DNA of 25,066 nucleotides, taken from contig JBAVLA010000192.1 in NCBI GenBank assembly GCA_049688595.1, forward strand, positions 1 through 25,066, read 5' to 3'. How positions within the stretch are numbered: the stretch's first letter is position 1; the number at the start of each line of letters is the position of its first letter. The notes beneath the pieces are model-generated. The model was not told where the DNA came from and did not search any database. It saw only the letters and a list, made by a program, of their open reading frames with translations. A program made the position numbers and the translations under genes. Below are positions 7,511-14,253 of this stretch, piece by piece. Source of the stretch: Prado023 sp049688595 (GTDB lineage: Bacteria > Actinomycetota > Actinomycetes > S36-B12 > CAIYMF01).

Positions 7511-8559
7511 GCGACACGAGCGGGACCGGGCAGGGCCCGACCAGCCCGTCGGCTGGCGCCCAGCCGGACTTCGTCCCGGTGCAGCACGTCCACCAGCCGC
7601 GTCGGACGGATGTCGACCCACGGGCGGCCAGGCGCGCCGAGCGCCAGGTGGCGGCACTGTTCACCGTGTCTGCGGTTGCGCTGCTCGCGGCTGTCGTTGC
7701 CTATGTGGTCATCCCGATCGATGCAGACGTGAACATCCCCGTCGCCGGTTCGGTGGGTGCGCTGCATCTGGCCCTGGGGGTCAGCATCGGCGTGGGGATC
7801 CTGTGCATCGGGCTCGGGGCCATCCACTGGGCGCGCAAGCTGATGCCCGGCCAGGAGGTCGTGGCGCAGCGGCACCGGATGCGCTCGGAGCCCGAGGATC
7901 GCAGGGCAGCCATCGAGGCCTTCGAGCGGGGGCTGGCCGATTCTGGCTTCGCGCAGCGGCCGCTGATCCGACGCACGCTGATCGGCGCCCTGGTGCTGGT
8001 TCCGCTCCCGCTGCTCATCCTCGTGCGCGACCTGTACACGGCCCCGAAGGGAGCCCCGAGCCCGGCAGAGCAGCTGTCGCGGACGATCTGGGACAAGGGT
8101 GTGCGGATCGTCTCGGACGTGTCCCTGCGACCGCTGCGGCCCGAGGACGTCCCGGTTGGCGGCCTCGTCGCGGCAGTGCCGGAGAACCTGCACGACGTCG
8201 AGGAGCTGGAGGGCAGCCTAAACGCGCGGGCGAAGGCAGCGATCATCCTCGTCCGGATGGCGCCCTCGGACATCGTGTCCCAGCAGGGCGACAGCTGGGG
8301 CTTCCAGGGCGTCCTGGCCTTCTCGAAGATCTGCACGCATGTCGGCTGCCCGATCGCCCTCTACGAGCAGCGGACCCACCACCTGCTGTGCCCCTGCCAC
8401 CAGTCGACCTTCGACCTGGCGGACTCGGGCAACGTGGTCTTCGGGCCGGCAGCTCGGAGGATGCCCCAACTGCCCATCGCAGTCGACGGCGAGGGCTACC
8501 TGGTGGCCGTCAGCGACTTCCAGGAGCCGATCGGACCAAGTTTCTGGGAGCGCGGATGA
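7507..8559 (+). CDS. qcrA: Rieske iron-sulfur subunit of the bcc complex (QcrA)
   Basis: A 350-aa protein carrying electrons from menaquinol at the Qo site to QcrC. It has the actinobacterial layout: a polar N-terminus of about 45 residues, a helical pair (about 48-70 and 84-108), a charged loop, a third helix (about 155-174) and a C-terminal Rieske domain. The [2Fe-2S] ligands are C276 and H278 in CTHVGC and C295 and H298 in CPCH, with C281 and C297 positioned for the usual disulfide. Both ends are fixed by ATGA overlaps with qcrC and qcrB. A much longer in-frame extension upstream (to 6898) runs antiphase through qcrC and is not coding. Confidence 0.96.
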   Translation: MSDTSGTGQGPTSPSAGAQPDFVPVQHVHQPRRTDVDPRAARRAERQVAALFTVSAVALLAAVVAYVVIPIDADVNIPVAGSVGALHLALGVSIGVGILCIGLGAIHWARKLMPGQEVVAQRHRMRSEPEDRRAAIEAFERGLADSGFAQRPLIRRTLIGALVLVPLPLLILVRDLYTAPKGAPSPAEQLSRTIWDKGVRIVSDVSLRPLRPEDVPVGGLVAAVPENLHDVEELEGSLNARAKAAIILVRMAPSDIVSQQGDSWGFQGVLAFSKICTHVGCPIALYEQRTHHLLCPCHQSTFDLADSGNVVFGPAARRMPQLPIAVDGEGYLVAVSDFQEPIGPSFWERG

Positions 8560-10235
8560 GTGCGGTGAACAAGGTCGGTGGGAAGGCCGCCGGCTACGTC
8601 GACGACCGGCTGGGCAGCGCGAAGTTCATCCGTCGCCAGCTGAACAAGGTCTTCCCCGACCACTGGTCGTTCATGCTGGGCGAGATCGCCCTCTACTCCT
8701 TCATCGTGATCCTCCTGACCGGGGTGTTCCTGACGCTGTGGTTCAAGCCCTCCATGACGGAGATCGTCTACGACGGCTCGTACACGCCGCTGAAGGGCGT
8801 GAAGATGAGCGAGTCGTTCGCCTCCGCCCTCGACATCTCCTTCGACGTTCGCGGTGGCCTGCTCATCCGGCAGATCCACCACATGGCGGCGCTGTTCTTC
8901 GTGACCGCGATCGCGCTGCACCTGCTGCGGGTGTTCTTCACTGGCGCGTTCCGCAAGCCTCGTGAGACCAACTGGGTCATCGGTGTCGTGCTCTTCCTCC
9001 TGGCCATGGTCGCCGGCTTCTCCGGCTACTCCCTGCCCGACGACCTCCTGTCGGGGACCGGGCTGCGGATCACGCAGGGCATCATGCAGGCGACCCCGGT
9101 CATCGGGACCTGGATGTCGTTCCTGCTCTTCGACGGCGAGTTCCCGGGGACGAGCTTCCTCCCGCGCCTGTACGGAATCCACATCCTGCTGATACCGGGC
9201 CTGATCCTGGGGCTGGTCAGCGCCCACCTGATGATGGTGTGGTACCAGAAGCACACGCAGTTCCCCGGACCGGGGCGGACCAACGACAACGTCGTTGGCT
9301 ATCCGTTCATGCCCGTTTACATCGCAAAGGCCGGTGGCTTCTTCTTCATCGTCTTCGGGACGATCGTCGCCCTCGCGGGGCTCGTGCAGATCAACCCGGT
9401 CTGGGCCTACGGACCGTACATGCCCGACCAGGTGACAGCCGGATCGCAGCCCGACTGGTACATGGGGTTCCTCGACGGCGCCCTTCGGCTCATGCCCAAC
9501 TGGGAGATCGCCGCGTTCGGCGTCACGCTGAGCCTCAACCTGTTCGTGCCAGCGATGGTCCTCCCGCCCATCCTGCTCGGGCTGCTGTTCACCTACCCGT
9601 GGATCGAGAAGGCCGCCACGAAGGACGACGCCGAGCACCACCTGGTGGACCGGCCCCGCAACGCACCGACCCGGACAGCGCTGATGGCAGCCCTGCTCAC
9701 GTTCTACATACTGCTCATGATCGGGGGCGGCAACGACGTCATCGCCTACAACTTCGGGTTGAGCATCAACGCGATGATCAGGACGCTGCAGGTGCTCGTG
9801 TTCGTCCTTCCGCCGATCGTGTTCGTGGTCACGAAGCGGATCGCGCTGTCCCTGCAGCGCAGGGATCGTGACCTCCTGCTCCACGGTCGGGAGACCGGTC
9901 GCATGCTGCAACTCCCAACCGGCGAGTACCTCGAGATCCATGAGCCGGTCGATGAGGAGACCCAGGCCAAGATCCTGTCCAAGGTCGACATCACGCCTCT
10001 TGAGATGCCAGAGCTCGTCGACGACCAGGGTGTCGCCAACCCCAAGGCACGGCGGCGGCGGTTGCGAGCCAGGTGGAGCGAGTTCTTCCACGGTGACAAC
10101 GTTCCAACCCCGACCGCCTCCGAGATCGAGGCCGCGCGCCGTCACATCAGTCACGAGCTCAGCGACGCCGTGGAGGCTGGCTCCCAAGCCGCTGCCGAGA
10201 TCGCCGGGCCCCCCAAGCCGGCGGTGAAGCCGTAG
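8556..10235 (+). CDS. qcrB: Cytochrome b subunit of the bcc complex (QcrB)
   Basis: A 559-aa integral membrane subunit holding two b haems and the quinol sites. Haem ligands are H108 or H109 with H122, and H209 with H224. The Qo-site motif is PDWY (299-302) instead of the PEWY of classical cytochromes b, as in other actinobacteria. About eight to nine helices are followed by a hydrophilic C-terminal extension of about 130 residues, also usual in this phylum and located in the cytoplasm by topology. Start 8556 overlaps the qcrA stop (ATGA). The equivalent mycobacterial protein is a known inhibitor target. It is the last gene of the operon; the next gene is convergent 66 bp away. Confidence 0.97.
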   Translation: MSAVNKVGGKAAGYVDDRLGSAKFIRRQLNKVFPDHWSFMLGEIALYSFIVILLTGVFLTLWFKPSMTEIVYDGSYTPLKGVKMSESFASALDISFDVRGGLLIRQIHHMAALFFVTAIALHLLRVFFTGAFRKPRETNWVIGVVLFLLAMVAGFSGYSLPDDLLSGTGLRITQGIMQATPVIGTWMSFLLFDGEFPGTSFLPRLYGIHILLIPGLILGLVSAHLMMVWYQKHTQFPGPGRTNDNVVGYPFMPVYIAKAGGFFFIVFGTIVALAGLVQINPVWAYGPYMPDQVTAGSQPDWYMGFLDGALRLMPNWEIAAFGVTLSLNLFVPAMVLPPILLGLLFTYPWIEKAATKDDAEHHLVDRPRNAPTRTALMAALLTFYILLMIGGGNDVIAYNFGLSINAMIRTLQVLVFVLPPIVFVVTKRIALSLQRRDRDLLLHGRETGRMLQLPTGEYLEIHEPVDEETQAKILSKVDITPLEMPELVDDQGVANPKARRRRLRARWSEFFHGDNVPTPTASEIEAARRHISHELSDAVEAGSQAAAEIAGPPKPAVKP

Positions 10236-10301
10236 GGCCGAGTCCGACACGGCGCCGGCCGGGTTCCGAGCGCACGGGTCGAGGTCCGGAGCCGCGCCCG
10301 G

Positions 10302-12026
10302 TCACACCATCAACCCGAGCGGGACGGGGTCGCGCAGGTCCACTTCGTACTGCTCGCGGTGACGACCGGCGCCGAGCCTGGGGAACGCCAACGTGCCGCC
10401 GCCCACGTCCACCAGCCGGACTCCGGGCGTGAACAGCCATCGGGCGAGCACTTGCGTCTCCTCCGGGAGGGCTGCCGTGGCTGGACGTGGGGGCCTCGGC
10501 ACGTCCTCCGCTGCGGCCAGCGTGGCTTCGAGCGGGCCCGTCGGATCCACGCCGGGTGGGACCGTCGCTGCGCCAGCGAGCCGACCGTGGCGGATCACGT
10601 GGACGTCCCAGCCGTTCTCGGGAGTGGGACGGGCGGCGACCACGTGCGAGATCCGGCCCAGGACGTCCGATGTGGTTGATGCCTCGATCCCGCGCAGGAG
10701 AGTCGTGAGCCGATCCCGCCATGCCGCGGCATCCTCGAACCGCTCGTGCCCTGCCAGGTACGTCATGCGCGACTGGGCGCAGTCCACCACCTCACTTGGA
10801 TCCATGCTCAGTGCCACCTGCGCCCTTGCGACGATCGCGGCGTACTGGTCGACGCCGACTGCCTCGATGCACGGGGCCGGGCAGCGGCCAAGGTCAGCCA
10901 GGACGCACGCCGACGCCTTTTCGCGACTGGTCAGCGGCTGCGTGCACGTGCGCAGGGGCAGCGCCTCGGCTATGGCGTCAGCAGCAGCCTGTGCCGTGCG
11001 GCGGCTGGGGAACGGTCCGACGTAGCGGGCGCCCGAGTCGAAGTCCGGCCGCACCGTGCTCACGATGCTGATCCGGGGGAAGCGCTCAGCCGTGAGCTTC
11101 AGCCAGACCGCCGCCTGGGGGCGGACTGAGCGGCGGTTGTACCTGGGACTGCGGGCGGCGATGGTCCGAAGCTCGCGGATCTGCGCCTCCAGCGCAGTCG
11201 CACAGGGAACCGCGACGACGCGCTCGGCCAGGCCCACCATCTCGGTCATCCGGCGCCTGTGCTCAGCCGCGGTGAAGTAGCTGAGCACCCGCCGCCGGAT
11301 GGAACGCGAGGTGCCGACGTACAGGGCGACACCCTGCGCGTCCTCGAAGACGTAGACGCCAGGGCCATCGGGGAGGCCGTCGGCCAGTCCGCGCTTGCGT
11401 CGCCTGGCATCGGGCACGCGGCTGCTGTAGCCCTGAAGCTCGTCGAGAGTCTGCACACCCAGGTTGCCCACGCGAGCGATCAGACCGTGGAGCACGTCGA
11501 CGGTGGCCTCCGCGTCTGCCAGGGCTCGATGGTTGGGGGTGACTGATGCCCGGAAGTGTCGGGCAAGGGTTCCCAGCTTGCAGTTGGGCACCTCGTCGCG
11601 AACCAGGACATGCCTGGCGAGTCGGGCCGTGTCGATCACCGGCGGGTCCGGCCAGGGGATGCCCAGCCTTGCGCAGGCCCCTTTGAGGAATCCCGTGTCG
11701 TAGGGCGCGTTGTGCGCCACCAGCACGGCACCCCGGGCGAACTCCAGGAACGCCGGGAGCACCGCAGCCAGGTGTGGCGCCCCCAGGAGCATCTCATCGG
11801 TGATCCCGGTCAGGGCTCGGATGAAGGGCGGCAACGGCCTGCCGATGCTGACCAGCGACTGGAAGGTCCCCAGAACCTCGCCGCCGCGCACCTTGACAGC
11901 CCCGAACTCGGTGATGCCGGCTTGCTCGGGGCTGCCGCCGTCAGTCTCCAGGTCGACGACGACGAAGGTGACGGAGTGCAGGCAGGGAGCCTGCTCCTCG
12001 AGGGTGAGTTGGATCGCACCGGACAT
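10302..12026 (-). CDS. DEDDh 3'-5' exonuclease fused to GIY-YIG/UvrC-like nuclease
   Basis: A 574-aa two-part nuclease. Residues about 18-185 are a DnaQ-type exonuclease: DLET (D25, E27), HNAPYD (H105, D110) and HRALADAEA (H166, D171) give the full DEDDh set. Residues about 219-300 match the GIY-YIG nuclease of UvrC/Cho (GVYVF...LYVGTS, then a basic helix). The following region has a UvrC-like four-Cys segment (C361, C374, C382, C386; GRCPAPC). The UvrC RNase H-like and helix-hairpin-helix domains are absent. M. tuberculosis Rv2191, next to trpD/qcr, has, from memory, the same architecture. Likely role: DNA repair incision plus 3' trimming. I chose ATG 12026, just downstream of a candidate damage promoter with TACCTT 7 nt before it; ATG 12071 is an alternative. 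Confidence 0.88.
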   Translation of the reverse strand: MSGAIQLTLEEQAPCLHSVTFVVVDLETDGGSPEQAGITEFGAVKVRGGEVLGTFQSLVSIGRPLPPFIRALTGITDEMLLGAPHLAAVLPAFLEFARGAVLVAHNAPYDTGFLKGACARLGIPWPDPPVIDTARLARHVLVRDEVPNCKLGTLARHFRASVTPNHRALADAEATVDVLHGLIARVGNLGVQTLDELQGYSSRVPDARRRKRGLADGLPDGPGVYVFEDAQGVALYVGTSRSIRRRVLSYFTAAEHRRRMTEMVGLAERVVAVPCATALEAQIRELRTIAARSPRYNRRSVRPQAAVWLKLTAERFPRISIVSTVRPDFDSGARYVGPFPSRRTAQAAADAIAEALPLRTCTQPLTSREKASACVLADLGRCPAPCIEAVGVDQYAAIVARAQVALSMDPSEVVDCAQSRMTYLAGHERFEDAAAWRDRLTTLLRGIEASTTSDVLGRISHVVAARPTPENGWDVHVIRHGRLAGAATVPPGVDPTGPLEATLAAAEDVPRPPRPATAALPEETQVLARWLFTPGVRLVDVGGGTLAFPRLGAGRHREQYEVDLRDPVPLGLMV

Positions 12027-12033
12027 GGCAGTC

Positions 12034-12056
12034 AAGGTATTGGGCGGGTCTGACAC
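12034..12056 (-). promoter_or_regulatory. Candidate RecA-NDp (PafBC-type) promoter of the exonuclease/GIY-YIG gene
   Basis: On the minus strand GTGTCAGAC is followed by 8 nt and then TACCTT, with 7 nt to the ATG at 12026. The described mycobacterial LexA-independent DNA-damage promoter is TTGTCRGTG-N8-TANNNT; this site matches TGTCAG and the exact spacing but not the last two bases of the 9-mer. Two more such sites precede the neighbouring genes. Confidence 0.5.
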
Positions 12057-12098
12057 CGCGACCGGTCCCACGCCGGGGGCCGGCCGCCCGGAGGCGGG

Positions 12099-12104
12099 TA
12101 GACT
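12099..12104 (+). promoter_or_regulatory. Candidate -10 box for the zinc-ribbon gene
   Basis: TAGACT lies 55 nt upstream of the ATG at 12160, in the spacer divergent from the exonuclease/GIY-YIG gene. The upstream sequence is very GC-rich and has neither a clear -35 nor the TGTC element of the neighbouring promoters. Confidence 0.3.
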
Positions 12105-12159
12105 CGACCGTCAACGCCGATCCGGCCGTCAACCCCGGCCCCGACGAGGAGCCCAACTC

Positions 12160-12393
12160 ATGCCTGACCTCCCCGGCCCCGACACTCGCTGGCGCTGCAA
12201 GCAGTGCGGGAACCTGACCCGATTCGACGTGGTGCGCTCTGCACGAACTCGGGAGTACTGGCACGTGGACCTGTCCGGCGCACCCGTGGTCGAGTCGGCG
12301 GACGTGATCGCGGAGTCAGTGGAGTCGGTGACCTGCCGTTGGTGCGGCAGCGGGGCAGCGGTCGAACTCGTGCCGCGCCCTTCGGCAGGCTGA
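12160..12393 (+). CDS. Small zinc-ribbon protein, function unknown
   Basis: A 77-aa protein with two CxxC knuckles, C13-K-Q-C16 near the N-terminus and C59-R-W-C62 near the C-terminus, separated by about 42 residues; this is a typical zinc-ribbon spacing. The N-terminal phrase WRCKQCGNLTRFDVV looks like the rubredoxin-like knuckle of nucleic-acid or protein-binding ribbons. No catalytic residues or membrane segments are seen. The start is good: GAGGAG (12146-12151) 8 nt before the ATG. The gene is divergent from the exonuclease/GIY-YIG nuclease and convergent with the AlkZ-like gene, so a role in nucleic-acid transactions is possible but unproven. The 123-bp spacer downstream shows no clear hairpin. 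Confidence 0.8.
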   Translation: MPDLPGPDTRWRCKQCGNLTRFDVVRSARTREYWHVDLSGAPVVESADVIAESVESVTCRWCGSGAAVELVPRPSAG

Positions 12394-12516
12394 CCCGGCA
12401 GTCCGTGCCAGGACGGGCTGAGGCGGCCGGACGTCGCTCGCCCCTCCATGTCGGGACCCCTGACCACGCTCTGGGCGTCCGCTCGAAAGGGGGCCGGTGA
12501 TTGCGATCCCGTTCCG

Positions 12517-13650
12517 TCAGAGGTTCTCCCAGCGGATGTCCGGGGGCAGCCCGACGTAGTCACTGTAGGCGACCAGCGCCTTCGTGATCGTCTTTCGGGC
12601 CCGGGCAGCCAGCCGATCGAAGGACTTGGCGGTGATCTCCACCCGGCCTGACAGCTCGCGTCGCCGCCACGTGCCCACGACTTCGCCGTCGAGGACCAGA
12701 GTCGGGGCGAAGACGCCGTTGCCGCCCGGGACGACCAGGCGTTCATGAGCCGCGTCGAGCTGCGCGGTCCGGTCGCGGAAGCCGATGACGAACTCATCGA
12801 AGCCGGGCAGGGCTCTGGCGGGGAGCCTCGGCCGCCTGGCCGGCGGGGTGCCGCCCGCGGGGAGGGTGTCGAGGACCTGCTCGGCGGCCAGCATCTCCCG
12901 GCCCTGGATCACCTGCTGCACCAGGCCTGCGGCGGCCGCAATGCCTGCGCGCGCGTCGGCGACTGTCAGGTCCGCCCACCGGGCCAGATCATGCACGGTC
13001 GCCGGCCCGTGGCTGCGGAAGTAGCGCTCGGCGGTGATCGCCAGGGCGGCCTGCCGGTCCACGTCAAGCCCCCCCGGCGCCCACTTGGCGAGCAGGGCGA
13101 AGGTCTGCTCGGTTCCCCGGTTGGGCCCGACGCACGTGACGCCGCAGGCGCTGGCATACCACAGGAGGTGATAGGCGCGCTGCCCGTCGGTTGCGATCCC
13201 GGCCGCGCCGAGGGCGGCCACGCACTGCGCGCGCGTGGCCGGCTGGCCGTCGGCCAGGGCCTCAGCCAGCACCTCAGTGGCGCGCTGGGACTGGGCAGCG
13301 TCGAGCCCCAGCACCGCGCGACGCGCTTGCGCGCCGTCGCGCGCGCGTCGGCCCAGGTGGGCCACCATCCACTTGGCATCCCGGCCCGGCACGACGTGAA
13401 GCGTGCCGCGCATCGGCCAGGTCCGAAGGATGGATCCGGATTCGAACGCCGACGTCACACCTGATCGGTCCTGCCCAGTGCGCACCCCCAGTGACCACTT
13501 GACACTGGCCAGGTCCTGGGCCTGCATCGCGCCGAACCACTCGACGACCTCGGCGGCTCCCCTTCCGCCGGCCGCCCGATCGTCCAACAGCAGGCTGGCC
13601 ATCCGGGCGGCGCGCAGCTGCGAGCCCTCCGGGTTGCGCCGTCGGGCCAT
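12517..13650 (-). CDS. AlkZ-like winged-helix DNA glycosylase (HTH_42 family)
   Basis: A 377-aa protein of the winged-helix family (Pfam HTH_42/DUF1006) that includes AlkZ and YcaQ, which excise bulky alkylated bases or unhook DNA crosslinks. The QAQ motif (Q43-A-Q45, in GAMQAQDLAS) fits the catalytic QxQ of the AlkZ subgroup rather than the QxE of YcaQ. Other family landmarks are TWPMRGTLHVV, the LLWYAS segment and the C-terminal PGFDEF...R block. ATG 13650 was chosen because GGAGG lies just upstream and the family N-terminus follows; a 30-residue extension to 13740 would run through a candidate promoter. Some AlkZ-like genes protect antibiotic producers; no biosynthetic genes are nearby, so a general repair role is likelier. 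Confidence 0.85.
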   Translation of the reverse strand: MARRRNPEGSQLRAARMASLLLDDRAAGGRGAAEVVEWFGAMQAQDLASVKWSLGVRTGQDRSGVTSAFESGSILRTWPMRGTLHVVPGRDAKWMVAHLGRRARDGAQARRAVLGLDAAQSQRATEVLAEALADGQPATRAQCVAALGAAGIATDGQRAYHLLWYASACGVTCVGPNRGTEQTFALLAKWAPGGLDVDRQAALAITAERYFRSHGPATVHDLARWADLTVADARAGIAAAAGLVQQVIQGREMLAAEQVLDTLPAGGTPPARRPRLPARALPGFDEFVIGFRDRTAQLDAAHERLVVPGGNGVFAPTLVLDGEVVGTWRRRELSGRVEITAKSFDRLAARARKTITKALVAYSDYVGLPPDIRWENL

Positions 13651-13666
13651 GACCACCTCCGCGGGC

Positions 13667-13689
13667 AGCGTAGTGGCGATCAGCGACAC
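13667..13689 (-). promoter_or_regulatory. Candidate RecA-NDp (PafBC-type) promoter of the AlkZ-like gene
   Basis: On the minus strand GTGTCGCTG is followed by 8 nt and TACGCT, 16 nt before the ATG at 13650. It agrees with TTGTCRGTG-N8-TANNNT at seven of nine positions of the 9-mer, at the exact spacing and in the -10. A transcription start about 7 nt below the -10 would leave a short leader containing GGAGG. Confidence 0.5.
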
Positions 13690-13790
13690 CCGCGGTGCTT
13701 CCGTGACAGAGCCAGCCGGATCCACGTGACGGCGATCCACAGGGGTTGCGGAGCAGCCCTCGCGCGGGGGCTCAGGGCCGATTGCCGCGA

Positions 13791-13813
13791 CTGTCAGACC
13801 CCGCTCCTAGGTT
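13791..13813 (+). promoter_or_regulatory. Candidate RecA-NDp (PafBC-type) promoter of the small Cys-rich gene
   Basis: CTGTCAGAC, 8 nt, then TAGGTT. This keeps TGTCAG, the exact N8 spacing and a TAGGNT-type -10 of the LexA-independent damage promoter. The 9-mer shares TGTCAGAC with the site at 12048-12056. The ATG of the downstream gene is at 13852. The site is divergent from, and about 100 bp away from, the AlkZ-like promoter. Confidence 0.5.
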
Positions 13814-13851
13814 TCTGGGAAGGGAACGAGCTGGGAGGAAGGGGTGTCCGG

Positions 13852-14073
13852 ATGGTTGTCGACTGCGACGGGTGCTTGATGCGGGACGTGGCCTGCCAGG
13901 AATGCGCGGTTGCCTTCCTGCTTGGCCCCCCCGGGCATCTGGGGACGGCCGAGCAGGTTGCGCTGGCGGTGCTCGCCGATGGCGGGTTGGTGCCTCCGCT
14001 TCGGATGGTCTCCTCGGCCGCCGTACGGCCGAGTGGCTGGTCGATGGGCGAACCGTGGGCGCCGACAGCCTGA
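13852..14073 (+). CDS. Small Cys-rich protein, function unknown
   Basis: A 73-aa protein beginning with two closely spaced CxxC pairs, C5-D-G-C8 and C15-Q-E-C18, which could bind zinc or an Fe-S cluster. A hydrophobic/Leu-rich helix follows (AVAFLLGPP...VALAVLADGGLVPPLRMV), then a disordered tail. Small actinobacterial proteins of this look are familiar to me but carry no function I can name. ATG 13852 is preceded by AAGGGG at 7 nt and GGAGG further up. The upstream sequence contains a candidate DNA-damage promoter, and the divergent neighbour is a DNA glycosylase, so it may be a damage-induced accessory protein. It is followed by 180 bp without a gene (14074-14253) holding only a short hairpin. 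Confidence 0.78.
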   Translation: MVVDCDGCLMRDVACQECAVAFLLGPPGHLGTAEQVALAVLADGGLVPPLRMVSSAAVRPSGWSMGEPWAPTA

Positions 14074-14132
14074 CTCCGGCCAGCCTGCCACTTGGCGGCA
14101 TCGCACCAGTCATGCGCCAGCATCATCGCGCG

Positions 14133-14147
14133 CGCAGGGCCCCTGCG
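14133..14147 (+). terminator. Short GC-rich hairpin after the Cys-rich gene
   Basis: CGCAGG-GCC-CCTGCG forms a 6-bp perfect stem about 60 nt after the stop at 14073. No T-tract follows. It may stop transcription before the mannosyltransferase gene, which has its own candidate -10. Confidence 0.3.
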
Positions 14148-14241
14148 GCCTGCAGGTCGGCCGCCCTGCGGCGCTCGGGCGTGGCTCGCGGGTACCCGCC
14201 CGCCAGGTGTTGCGAGGGCGCGGGCGCCGACCCGCGTGGGC

Positions 14242-14247
14242 CAAGAT
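14242..14247 (+). promoter_or_regulatory. Candidate -10 box, leaderless promoter of pimB'
   Basis: CAAGAT lies 6 nt before the ATG at 14254, and there is no Shine-Dalgarno. The first base departs from TANNNT and no -35 is clear, so this is weak. Confidence 0.25.
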
Positions 14248-14253
14248 GGCGCC

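Noticed and set aside
8496..10250. Long minus-strand open frame (584 codons) across qcrB
   Set aside because: Antisense artefact of high third-position GC; qcrB on the plus strand has all haem ligands and fixed ends.
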